From Mesostigma viride (lineage: Eukaryota > Streptophyta > Mesostigmatophyceae > Mesostigmatales > Mesostigmataceae): 64,000 bases of DNA. The position numbers and the translations under genes are program-made. Of the stretch, positions 49,681-58,970 are shown piece after piece (position 1 is the first letter of the stretch; each line of letters starts with the position of its first letter). The DNA is taken from the NCBI GenBank assembly GCA_009746045.1, contig RPFO01001075.1:52501-116500 (forward strand). The letters are read 5' to 3'. The notes under the pieces are model-generated. The model ran no database searches. It was not told where the DNA came from and saw nothing but the letters and a program-made list of their open reading frames with translations.

Positions 49681-51192
49681 TAAAAAAATTAAATTAAATT
49701 ATAACATGCCTCCGTGGGGAGGTCATGTAGCACATATTCCATGATGGATGGGGTGGAGGAAGCCGCGTGATCGAACTATACTAACGCTAGGCTATCTAGA
49801 AAATCCGAACTACACTACTCATCAAAACGCCTCCTCCGCTTGGGGGGAGGTGGCTTGCCCACAGGGTCGGGCGTGTGCGCCTTGACAATCTTCTTCCACC
49901 GCGTCTTGTCCTGCATGACAGTCCAAAGACGGGAGAGAGAGTGTATGCGGTGCTCAAACTGGGCTGGGACCACTAGGTCGTCCAGCAACATCTGAACGTA
50001 GTTGGTGACAGGTTTCCCTACCCTTTTGGGAATGTCCGCGGGGCCAGGCCAGGTCAGAATATGCCGCCCTGGCTGGCCAAGCCGCTGGGGGCCGGCCAGA
50101 CCAAGGGTGGTGTTGACCTGGCTAGTGCGGGCAAGGTGTCCTACAAATGCTATTCTACGCTGCCTAATCTCGTCCGAAACACGAGGCATGCCATGATACA
50201 AAGACTCTGATGACGGACGCTCGGAAAAACCTACGTTAAGGACCTGCCGGAGCATCCTGTAAACTGTGCCGTCGAGCCGAGCTGCCAGTTTGGGCGGTGG
50301 GAGGGTCCACGCCTCGGCGCCATACAAGAGCACCGTGAGGACGAGGACCTTGAAGAGCATGCGTTTGCGGTGCCCGTCCAGGCCCTTCGAGCGCCAGTAA
50401 GGGGTGAGCGAACGGAGCTTGGCCCAGGCGAGGGCGATGCGGGTGTCCACATCGTCGTCGGTGTCAGGAAGCCAGCTCCCCAACAGCTTGAAGCGGTCGC
50501 GGAACGGGACCTCCGTCCCGTCGAGCAGGCGCGGCAGCGGTGGTTTACTGGAGGCCCCTAGCACCATCGCCTCAGTCTTGACACTAATCTCCAACCCCAC
50601 CGCCCGCGCCTCCAGGCCCAGGCAGTCCAGCCAGGTCTGAATGTGCTCGGGGCGCTCGATGAGGGTGGTATCATCCGCATAAATCAGGTCGGCAAGGCGG
50701 TACCCCGGTCTAACCCCGCCGTGCTCTTTTACGTTAAGGATGTCCAAGCCTGGCTCGAACCCCTTAAGAGCAGTAAAGCGCGCACGTGCCCGGCGCATGA
50801 CGTGATCCACGACAATAATGAACAGGTATGGGGACAGGACACAACCTTGCCACACCCGTGGTGAAGGGGGAATGGTGGAGTGGTGCCCTCCGCAGTCCGC
50901 ACTACTGCCTGTGAGCCCTCATACAGTCGGCGAATGGCAGCAATAAACGCAGGTGGTACCCGATCCAGAGCTAGGATGGCCCAAAGAGCCTCCCAGAGAA
51001 CCGTGTCAAAGGCCTTGATATAGTCAACAAAAATGAAGACCAGCGGCAAACTGTCAGGGGGAAGTCGACGCACCTCCTCCATCAACCGGCGCGCGACAAA
51101 CACAGCCATGACAGTGCCTACGACCACTACGGAAACCCATCTGAGACTCACCCAGGTGTGGGTCCAGCGCGGCGCGGAGCCTGTGCAGCATC
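49681..51192 (-). mobile_element. 5'-truncated LINE inserted in Gypsy RT
   Basis: 1512 bp between two copies of AGTAGCGGCTAT. The - strand codes the RT from IKAFDTVLWEALWAIL through LADLIYADDTTLI (YADD) and LGSWLPDTDDDVDTRIALAW. The C-terminal region (LLYGAEAWTL, RRIAFVGHLARTSQ) ends in a basic Pro/Arg tail at 49815. The 3' end carries a hairpin-capable untranslated region and a (TTTAA)n-like tail in place of poly(A). A small frame shift near 50860 separates two RT frames. The 5' truncation is normal for target-primed insertion. Clade not assigned. Confidence 0.93.
49815..50855 (-). CDS. LINE RT and C-terminal domain, partial
   Basis: 346 codons from QGCVLSPYLFIIVVDHVM to the stop at 49815. 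YADD and the following LEISVK/LLG motifs identify a non-LTR RT. The C-terminus ends in a Lys/Arg-rich cluster (PPPPKRRRRF). The upstream RT part is in another frame (51151-50729). Confidence 0.85.
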   Translation of the reverse strand: MWQGCVLSPYLFIIVVDHVMRRARARFTALKGFEPGLDILNVKEHGGVRPGYRLADLIYADDTTLIERPEHIQTWLDCLGLEARAVGLEISVKTEAMVLGASSKPPLPRLLDGTEVPFRDRFKLLGSWLPDTDDDVDTRIALAWAKLRSLTPYWRSKGLDGHRKRMLFKVLVLTVLLYGAEAWTLPPPKLAARLDGTVYRMLRQVLNVGFSERPSSESLYHGMPRVSDEIRQRRIAFVGHLARTSQVNTTLGLAGPQRLGQPGRHILTWPGPADIPKRVGKPVTNYVQMLLDDLVVPAQFEHRIHSLSRLWTVMQDKTRWKKIVKAHTPDPVGKPPPPKRRRRFDE

Positions 51193-51603
51193 AGTAGCGG
51201 CTATGGGACTCTGTAACTCGCCTGCCTCTTTTCAAATGTTAATGAATGAAGTGCTTAGACCTGTTATGGGAAATTCTCACCTTCCTCAGGTGTCCTCTGA
51301 TTTAAAGGATCCTTCCTTCTCCTCTGTTTCTTTATCTGAGCATGACCGTTCTTGTGCTCAAGCTTACTTAGATGATATCCTTATTTACTCTCCTGATTTT
51401 GAAACGCACCTACGTGATTTAAAGAAAGTATTAGAAATAATGGCTGAAAATTCTTTGTGGGCGCGCCGTGCTAAAGTTCGTTCGGGTAGGAGTGTCCCAT
51501 TTTTAGGGCACGTTCTGTCAGATGCCGGGGTCGCTACCGACCCGGATAAAACTAAGTCAATTCAGGAATGGCCTACTCCTACCGACGTTGAAGGTGTACG
51601 TAG
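51193..51603 (+). CDS. Gypsy RT, C-terminal half, cut by Copia copy B
   Basis: Continues from the LINE junction with AMGLCNSPASFQMLMNEV and the catalytic AYLDDILIYS (YLDD), then FLGHVLSDAG and PTPTDVEGVRS. Copy B is inserted here with duplication CGTAG (51599-51603 and 58401-58405). Confidence 0.9.
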
Positions 51604-52185
51604 TGTTATATTATAGGTTTCAGCTCGCAGTCACATGGAAATAATTAATGATTGTGTGCCGGTACTTAGCCATTTTGTGGTTCGAGGCGTTCGGGTTAAT
51701 TCAGCACATTGGGACTTAGCCGTTTTGAGGTTCGGCTGAATTTTGGCTTGTGTGATCCACAACGATTTAAGTTACGCTGTGTGCGTTATGCCTCGTGAGT
51801 TACGCCCTAGACTTTGGCTGTGCGGCACTGGTCCGGTACTGAGGTGCGGACTAGGATTCTGGGTACTGCCGGCTGGCGTGACAAGTGGCGAGATACTGGT
51901 GTGTGTCGATTGGTCGGTACTCGGCTGGTGTGTTGTAACGGAGATGTGTAACGGAGATGCGTTCCCAGGCTTGCGTCGGTGCCTAGCGCGCAGGCTAGCC
52001 TAGCCGCCTGACAGACGATGATGATCCAAAAGCCAGCATTGTGTTGCGGCGGTCCAACGGTTGTTGCTGCTATGCTGGCAATGGCTATGGTTGCGCTGGT
52101 AAATTAAGCTGGGGGCTTGGCTCTGAGTTTGTAACCTGATTACCGTAAAATTATCATTTAATAAAATTCGAACTCGATTTTAACA
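51604..52185 (+). repeat. 5' LTR of copy B
   Basis: 582 bp, TG...CA. It lacks one C in the GCGC/GCGCC stretch compared with the 3' LTR. Confidence 0.94.
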
Positions 52186-52225
52186 TGTACTAGGACGGGG
52201 TTAATTAATAAGGAAAAACGTAGCA

Positions 52226-53200
52226 ATGTCGGATCAAGAACAAGAAGAGACGGATTCGAGAAAGCGTACTGGGTGGAAGGATTTAAGAAATGAGAAGAAT
52301 TTGATAGAGCTGTGCAAAACACGAGTCGGGACAATTCCTCTTGATGCGGCAGTGACATTGGTAGAGGATTTCTGTGACAGGTTTGAGGCGTTTGTGGCGG
52401 ATCATGCAGATAAAACCGAGGATCTGTATGGGCTATTCCGGGATGCCGGAATGTTTAGAGCCGACAACGCCATTCTAGTAAATTGCCTGCGCTCCTGCCG
52501 TGACGAGAAAATCGAGGGCGCTGCAATTGGAGGTAGGTTGCGTGCAGCACTTCTTGAATCGAAAGCATCTGCCAAGTCTCGTCATGTTGGCATTTATAAT
52601 TGGGTGCCGAAGCGTCCCTACACACTCGACCTTCTCGCTTTGAGAAATGCGAGAAACGAGAGTGTAAAGGATGGCATTCCGGTGGTGGAACTGGCGGTGG
52701 TGGACCGTTATGTTCGCAATGCCAAGGACCTTAATTTCCAGAATGCCATGGCAGCTCTCAAGCGTGAGAAAGCCGAGGATGATCTCAATAAGGCGATTGA
52801 GGTTATCACGGGCATTGTCGAGGGTGAGGAGAGGGACATGGTGGCCCAACTGCGGGCCCAAGGTAAGCTCAATGAGCTGGGTCTGATTTCCCCTGCATTA
52901 CCGCCTGTCGCTGTGAATTCCATTCCTTCTTCTGGTGGTGCCCAAGGTGGTGCTGCTAAAGCGCCGGATGGGGGCAAGGTGGCCGCCATTGCGGGCGGTG
53001 GTGGCTCTAGCGGCGCGGGGCCCAGCGGGCCTCGGGGCAATGGGGGCCCGATGCGTAGGGGCAATAAGGGCAGCTTCAGCCGAGCGCAGCGCATGCCTGG
53101 GAAGCGATGGCAGCAAGGTAGACAGCAGCCATACCCGCAGCAGCAGCAGCATGCACAACAGCCTGCAGCTGCGTCGCCGTATCAGCAGCAACAGCGCTCG

Positions 53201-53237
<37 letters not shown>

Positions 53238-53449
53238 GTGCACAGCCGGCGGTGCATGGGGCATGCTTTGTGTGTGGGAAGTCGGGACACATGGCAGCCA
53301 ATTGCTATCACAGGCACAAGGACACTCTCCAGGCACGCAGCAACGCCAACTCGCAAGCACCAGCGGTGTGTCACAGGTGTGGGCAGCCAGGGCACTTTGC
53401 GAGGGACACTCACCTGTGCCCAGCGGCCCAGGGCGGTGGCCGTAGGTGA
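52226..53449 (+). CDS. Copia family 2 Gag, copy B
   Basis: 407 residues from ATG 52226, 40 bases after the 5' LTR, to TGA 53447-53449. The N-terminal two thirds should be the capsid-like part (no Cys, helical; LIELCKTRVG...VVELAVVDRY). A Gly/Ala/Pro-rich linker, Gln-rich tracts (12 consecutive Gln) and a CCHC knuckle CFVCGKSGHMAANC follow. The second cluster CHRCGQPGHFARDTHLC has non-standard spacing. Gag forms the virus-like particle and binds genomic RNA. The stop context is TGA CTAG, and the frame continues into pol after five further sense codons. Confidence 0.93.
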
Positions 53450-53464
53450 CTAGGTGAGGTTGGC

Positions 53465-56400
53465 ATGCGGGCTGGTGCAGGGGAGGCCAGCTCGACCCCC
53501 CAGGTGTACTCACCCTACCTGGGTGCTCAGGTGGCGGTGCTAGCAGGCACTAGGGAGAAGGGGGGCCACCTGGAGCATGGGACAGCTGCAGAAGGGGGAA
53601 GGGCAGTGTCTCAGGGGATGGGGAATGAGTGGGTTGGAGGCGCTGCAGGGGGGCACACCGCAGCGGGCGGGCCGCCGGTAGGTGGTACCTCACCAGACCC
53701 TAGTTCAGCACATGTGAATGGTGCGGCGTGCGGTGAGGCAGCCGGGTCGCTCAGTGTACTTAACATGGCCACACGGTTACACAAAGCACTAGGGCATGGG
53801 CATGCGGGTGAGGAGTGGGCAGCCATGCTAGGGTTCACAGACTTAGTGGATATGTGCAAGCAGGTGTGGTTAAGGTGTCGCAAATGTCAGGAGCGGGCAC
53901 CTAAACCGCACAAGTTCCATGCACGTAGGCCAGAGTTTGAGCGAGGTGTGGTGCAGTGTGATGTATTCATGTATGACGACAGAGACTACGTGCTTGCAGT
54001 GGGCAGGTTCTCCAGGTACAAGGTCATGGTGCCACTTGAGCGCAAGCTGAAGGAGCACTTGTGTGATGCATTGCGTCTCCTCAGGTCCAAGTTTGGTGTG
54101 GCATCTGTGTTGGAGTGCGATCAGCAGTTTGAGTGCTGTGTGGGTGAGCCGGGTGTGGGGAAGATAGAACTTGCTGGGGTAGCTGACCACGAGCACCAGG
54201 GTCTTGTCGAGCGCCACATACAGACATCGAAGCAGGTGATGGCATGCATGGAGAAGATGAGAACAGGCTCGTATCGTGAGAGGCTGGTGATCTGCAATGA
54301 GATAGAGCAATGTCTCAACAACCGTGTAATGGTCAAGGTGTTGGGTGGGCAGGTGGCAGTCACGCCTAAGGGAGTGGAGATGGGCTTGTTGTCACCTGAG
54401 GCTGTGGAAGAGTACAGGGATTATTTGAGCGATCGTTACGTGCGCATGGTAAAGATGGACCTGCGACGTGGACAGGTTTATGTGCCGTGCGTGAACGCCA
54501 GGGTCTGGGCCTACGCGGAGGGCAGTCATGGAAAACGGGGCCTATGGAGAGGTCCCGGTGTGGTCAAGGAGATCGATCCTGATCACATGCTTGCTTCGGT
54601 AGCGCTAGAGGACAGTTGCTACGACAAGCTGCTAGCGTGGAAACACCTGCGCCCCTACTATGACGGGCTGGGGCCGCCAGACCCACCCGCTGAGGAAGGT
54701 GTTAGGGACCCCAGTGTGCAGGCTGGGGGTGAGGCGGGGGATCCCGGGGCTGCAGGGGGGGTGAGGGAGGGGGGTGGGCCTGATCAACCTACTCGCTCCC
54801 TTTCGCCGGAAGCTGGGTTGCCACCTTCCAAGGGCGGTCCCGCTAGCGTGGGGTCGGGCGGTTCGGGGGTTGCCCCAGCCGTTGACGACCAGGAGAAGCA
54901 GCGCGCCGCGGTACTAGCCCGCCTAGTGGAGCGCCTGCAGGAAGCTCGACGCGCTGCCACGGTGGGCGAGCAGCGGCAGTTGGGGGGCAACATCTCGCGG
55001 GCCGGCAAGGAGCGGGTGGCCGAAGGTGGGATGGTACCACGGTCCGGTGAGGCGGGTGAGCCAGCCGAAGGTGGGGTTGCACGGGCCGGCGATGCTGGGG
55101 CATTGACCGCAGGTGCGGGGCAGCAGGCTGGTGGCGTTGGCGGGTTGGCCGACGCGGGGCCTATATTGCCGAGTGAGGGCGACAGCCCCATGGACGACAG
55201 CGAGGCTGTCGAGGAGAGAGGTGAGCCAGGTGAGCTGGTGGCTGCGGTCTCTAAGCTTGCCAACTGGTATTCGGACGGGCTGGGTAGTTGTCGATTGGAA
55301 GTGGACACTGACGCGGTGGTGTGCTTGCTGGGTGAGGGAGTAGCCAGGCATCTGCCGTGCACTGCGTCCAGGTGGAGGTATGTGGAGGACTTCTCCGGGT
55401 TAGTGAGGATGCCGGTGCGGGGTGAGGTAATGCTGACGATCTTGGGGAGAGAGACGCCGTTTTGCGTGCTCGAGGGGTATGATGGACCCGCCATTTTGGG
55501 ACTTCCTTTCCTGGACCATCCTGATGTGCGGATTCAGAGCTCATTGCTAACCCGAGTAGGTCACGGGTCGATAGAGCTACAGTCTTACAAGTCAGTCGAG
55601 CCTCTCAGTCGCATTTGCAGCACAGTGGCTAGGCTAGCAGCACTGTCGGGTACGGAGGGTGTAGCGTGGGGCGCTGATCTCCCGCCAGCTGCTGACCTGG
55701 TTATGCCTGCATTACTGCATCCCAACAGCCTAGGAATCACTGAGAGGGACATAGCCGCACATTCCCCGATCACATTCCCTGAGCTTGTACTGCAGATGTC
55801 AACGCCTAGTGGGTTCTCGAGCTGGTGGTGTGCATTCCGTAAGGCACTTGAGGAGTGGCAGGGCTACGGGGTGTATGAACCGCTTGACACGGTGCCGAAG
55901 GGGGCTAGGGTGCTTCCGCTGAAGATGGTGCTGTCCCACAAGGTGAAGGCAGGTGTGGAGATCTGCTACGTGAGGCCGGTATCACAAGAGTTTGCAGGTA
56001 CTAGCCCGCTGGCCAAGGAGGAGCTCTACACCCCAGGGATGGCATGGGACACGTTCAGGATGGTTAGCATGATTTTTCTTAGCTTTCTGGACGAAGGCAA
56101 GGACTACGCGTGTGCGTCCATTGATGTCAAGCGCGCATTCCCTAACTCTAGCGAGGAAGTGGCGCAAGAGGTGTGGGAGGGTACTCCGCCTCTAGTGGTG
56201 CAGACGCCGCCGTTCTGGAAGGAGGTGGTCACGTCTGAGTTCATGGGTCTGTGCAAGGCTATAGAGGGTCTGCAGAGCGCGTCGATTGTTTGGAGGATAA
56301 CCCTCATGCGTGCGTTGGGTGAGATCGCAGAGTTTGAGGTATCTCCCTACGACCCATCGTTGTTCGTGGCGCGGATGCCGTCTGGTCCTATGTTTGTACA

Positions 56401-57343
56401 ACTGCATGGGGATGACTTGCGTGTCATTGCTTCGCGGTCAGCCTTGCATGCATTCTATGCTGACATTGGGCGGCGGTTCCCAGTGGGTGAGTTGCAGCAA
56501 TTGGGGCCGCAGACGCCACGGGTGTTTTGCGGGGTGGTGCAAACCCTGCGGGTGGTGTCGGGTAAGCACCGGATGCACTTGGGTATTCCTGACAAGTACA
56601 GGGAGGAGCTCATGCGCGATGTGGAGGAGTTGTGCGCCAAGGGTTTGTGGAGCAGATTGCGTGGCAAGCTCGGCTGGATGGCAGCGGTGTGTGGGCCTGA
56701 CCTGCTGGTGTTAAGTAGGACTGTGGATGAGGTGTTGGCTCTCGTTTCTCCGTCTGTGATCAAGCAGTATGTTGCTGAGAGCCAGGGTGTAGTACTTTCT
56801 GGTTTGTCTCTTTCTCAGCCGATTGTGTTGCATTGCTTTGCTGACACGTCTGGCGAGGGCAGGGAGCTCACCAAGACGAGAGCTCGCATGGGCGGCTTGT
56901 TTGTGCTCTCCAACCCCAAGGGCAATGGTTCGCTCTGTGGGTGGTACTCTAGGTTGTGCCGCAGGGTGGCAGTTGGATCGGATACCAATGAGTGTCGCGG
57001 GGTGTGTGAGTGCATCAAGGCGTCCCTGTATCTAGAGCAATTTCTGCGCTGGATGGGCAAGTGGCTGGATGCTCGTTTGGTACTGACCACGACTGTGCAT
57101 ACCGACAGTCAGCCGCTTGTGAGTTTCATTCTCAACAGCCTGTCCAGGACGCGCGACCTGGATTTCCTACTACTCAAGGAACTGTCATACGCAGTGAGCG
57201 TGCTTCATCTACCTGGGAAGCTCAACCCGGCTGATGCGCTGACCAAGCTGTTTGCTGGGGCGCGCGACCAGTATCGCCTCCTGCGGATGGTCATGGGGGG
57301 CTCTCTCGGGGATCTGCAAGGACTGCTGGAGGGTTTGATGTAG
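53465..57343 (+). CDS. Copia family 2 Pol, copy B: integrase, retropepsin-like, RT, RNase H
   Basis: 1292 residues, intact. Domains in order: zinc pre-integrase (LHKALGHGHAG...RCRKCQ, about 95-155); integrase with Asp166 (QCDVF), Asp219 (ECDQQF) and Glu249 (DHEHQGLVERH); Gly/Pro-rich linker about 400-600; retropepsin-like domain with EVDTDAV (Asp614), DFSG, LTILGRETPF and ILGLPFL (about 676); RT with SIDVKRAF (Asp887) and QLHGDDL (HGDD 981-984); RNase H with HTDSQPLVSF (Asp1214) and NPADALTKLF. Canonical Copia Pol has protease first, D-S/T-G and YVDD. All three features differ here and also in family 1. Pol may be made by readthrough of the gag TGA or by re-initiation at ATG 53465. Confidence 0.95.
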   Translation: MRAGAGEASSTPQVYSPYLGAQVAVLAGTREKGGHLEHGTAAEGGRAVSQGMGNEWVGGAAGGHTAAGGPPVGGTSPDPSSAHVNGAACGEAAGSLSVLNMATRLHKALGHGHAGEEWAAMLGFTDLVDMCKQVWLRCRKCQERAPKPHKFHARRPEFERGVVQCDVFMYDDRDYVLAVGRFSRYKVMVPLERKLKEHLCDALRLLRSKFGVASVLECDQQFECCVGEPGVGKIELAGVADHEHQGLVERHIQTSKQVMACMEKMRTGSYRERLVICNEIEQCLNNRVMVKVLGGQVAVTPKGVEMGLLSPEAVEEYRDYLSDRYVRMVKMDLRRGQVYVPCVNARVWAYAEGSHGKRGLWRGPGVVKEIDPDHMLASVALEDSCYDKLLAWKHLRPYYDGLGPPDPPAEEGVRDPSVQAGGEAGDPGAAGGVREGGGPDQPTRSLSPEAGLPPSKGGPASVGSGGSGVAPAVDDQEKQRAAVLARLVERLQEARRAATVGEQRQLGGNISRAGKERVAEGGMVPRSGEAGEPAEGGVARAGDAGALTAGAGQQAGGVGGLADAGPILPSEGDSPMDDSEAVEERGEPGELVAAVSKLANWYSDGLGSCRLEVDTDAVVCLLGEGVARHLPCTASRWRYVEDFSGLVRMPVRGEVMLTILGRETPFCVLEGYDGPAILGLPFLDHPDVRIQSSLLTRVGHGSIELQSYKSVEPLSRICSTVARLAALSGTEGVAWGADLPPAADLVMPALLHPNSLGITERDIAAHSPITFPELVLQMSTPSGFSSWWCAFRKALEEWQGYGVYEPLDTVPKGARVLPLKMVLSHKVKAGVEICYVRPVSQEFAGTSPLAKEELYTPGMAWDTFRMVSMIFLSFLDEGKDYACASIDVKRAFPNSSEEVAQEVWEGTPPLVVQTPPFWKEVVTSEFMGLCKAIEGLQSASIVWRITLMRALGEIAEFEVSPYDPSLFVARMPSGPMFVQLHGDDLRVIASRSALHAFYADIGRRFPVGELQQLGPQTPRVFCGVVQTLRVVSGKHRMHLGIPDKYREELMRDVEELCAKGLWSRLRGKLGWMAAVCGPDLLVLSRTVDEVLALVSPSVIKQYVAESQGVVLSGLSLSQPIVLHCFADTSGEGRELTKTRARMGGLFVLSNPKGNGSLCGWYSRLCRRVAVGSDTNECRGVCECIKASLYLEQFLRWMGKWLDARLVLTTTVHTDSQPLVSFILNSLSRTRDLDFLLLKELSYAVSVLHLPGKLNPADALTKLFAGARDQYRLLRMVMGGSLGDLQGLLEGLM

Positions 57344-57817
57344 ATCTGGGCAATGGACCATGTGGCATGAGAATTTCAGGCTGGCAGGCGTTGGGACGCA
57401 TTACATGTGGGCTGGGAATGACCCCTGGATCGAGCCCATCTCAGGATGACCCAGTACGGTTGGATAACTCTATCTTGGTGGGGATGTACCTGATGGGATG
57501 GTCCTGGGTTGAGGACCTGATCGGAGGCGGGGACTGTGGTTGGTGATGTGTGAAAGTCCGTGGGTTCAGGGTGTGGTTGGTGTTGGAGCCGAGGGTGGTC
57601 TTTTGATCAGTCTTGTATTCTCGCTTGCTTACTTGACTTACTGACAGATGCTGGTTGTACTACCAGGGCGTGAATGGGCGCCAAGTGAGGGGTGCGGACT
57701 CCCCTAGTACATAGCGTCCTGTGTTAGTGCTTCCTGGTGAGGTGTCTGTCGGTTACTCTCGAGCTGAGTGAGATAATGATTGGTGGGATGTGTGACTGCT
57801 CGGGAAAAAGCGGCTGG

Positions 57818-58400
57818 TGTTATATTATAGGTTTCAGCTCGCAGTCACATGGAAATAATTAATGATTGTGTGCCGGTACTTAGCCATTTTGTGGTTCGAG
57901 GCGTTCGGGTTAATTCGGCGCATTGGGACTTAGCCGTTTTGAGGTTCGGCTGAATTTTGGCTTGTGTGATCCACAACGATTTAAGTTACGCTGTGTGCGT
58001 TATGCCTCGTGAGTTACGCCCTAGACTTTGGCTGTGCGGCACTGGTCCGGTACTGAGGTGCGGACTAGGATTCTGGGTACTGCCGGCTGGCGTGACAAGT
58101 GGCGAGATACTGGTGTGTGTCGATTGGTCGGTACTCGGCTGGTGTGTTGTAACGGAGATGTGTAACGGAGATGCGTTCCCAGGCTTGCGTCGGTGCCTAG
58201 CGCCGCAGGCTAGCCTAGCCGCCTGACAGACGATGATGATCCAAAAGCCAGCATTGTGTTGCGGCGGTCCAACGGTTGTTGCTGCTATGCTGGCAATGGC
58301 TATGGTTGCGCTGGTAAATTAAGCTGGGGGCTTGGCTCTGAGTTTGTAACCTGATTACCGTAAAATTATCATTTAATAAAATTCGAACTCGATTTTAACA
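57818..58400 (+). repeat. 3' LTR of copy B
   Basis: 583 bp, preceded by a purine-rich tract GGGAAAAAGCGGCTGG that may act as polypurine tract. Between the pol stop and this LTR are 474 non-coding bases shared with copy A. Confidence 0.94.
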
Positions 58401-58970
58401 CGTAGTTTTCTAGGAATTGCTTCTTACTATAGGCGTTTTATCCCGCGTTTCGCAACTATAGCAGCCCCTATTAACCATTTATTAAAGAAGGATATCCCCT
58501 TTGTTTGGAGTAGTGAATGTCAGTCGGCTTTTCAGTGTCTAAAATCCCTACTCCTTTCCCCTCCTGTACTCATCCTACCGGATACTACTAAACCCTTTGT
58601 GGTAGCTACAGATGCCAGTAAGGTAGCTATAGGGGGCGTCCTTCTCCAGGATCAGGGTCAGGGCTTACAGCCAATTGAGTATATCTCTAGGACAATGCTC
58701 CCTGCGGAGCGTAACTATCCCGTACACCAGCAGGAACTCTTAGCGGTGGTGTATTGTTGCCACGCGTGGCAGCACTTTCTTAAAGGTGCTCAATTTGATG
58801 TCTGCCTGAATGAACCCTGTGCATTAGATCCTTATAGGTTAGTCATCCAAACGGATCACCGTCCCCTTACCCATCTTCTCTCCCAACCCAACCTTACCCC
58901 TCGGCAAGCGCGCTGGATGGAATTTTTAGCACAGTTTTCCCCTTTTAAACTTCAGTATGGGTGTAGATAA
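58401..58970 (+). CDS. Gypsy RT end and RNase H
   Basis: Resumes with FLGIASYYRRFIPRFATIAA, the standard Gypsy RT C-terminal motif. RNase H then follows: FVVATDASKVAIGGVL with a catalytic Asp, PVHQQELLAVV with Glu, and VIQTDHRPLTHLL with Asp. The frame closes near 58970 at FKLQYGCR. The family motif (VPGxxNxxADALSR-like) continues as GVDNIVPDALSRR in a shifted frame, so a small indel lies near 58955. Confidence 0.9.
   Translation, partial: RSFLGIASYYRRFIPRFATIAAPINHLLKKDIPFVWSSECQSAFQCLKSLLLSPPVLILPDTTKPFVVATDASKVAIGGVLLQDQGQGLQPIEYISRTMLPAERNYPVHQQELLAVVYCCHAWQHFLKGAQFDVCLNEPCALDPYRLVIQTDHRPLTHLLSQPNLTPRQARWMEFLAQFSPFKLQYGCR

Larger units (their letters stand above)
51604..58400 (+). mobile_element. 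Copia family 2, copy B, apparently intact
   Basis: 6797 bp with LTRs 51604-52185 (582 bp) and 57818-58400 (583 bp), beginning TGTTATATTATAGG and ending TTTTAACA. A perfect 5-bp duplication CGTAG flanks it. By eye the LTRs differ by about two substitutions and one indel. Gag (52226-53449) and pol (53465-57343) are both open and in the same frame. This is the only transposon in the window that could still be active. It inserted into the Gypsy RT on the strand opposite copy A. Confidence 0.96.

Noticed and set aside
54784..55494. Pro/Ser-rich 236-codon - strand frame in copy B (and its equivalent in copy A)
   Set aside because: It is the antisense shadow of the Gly-rich linker of Pol.
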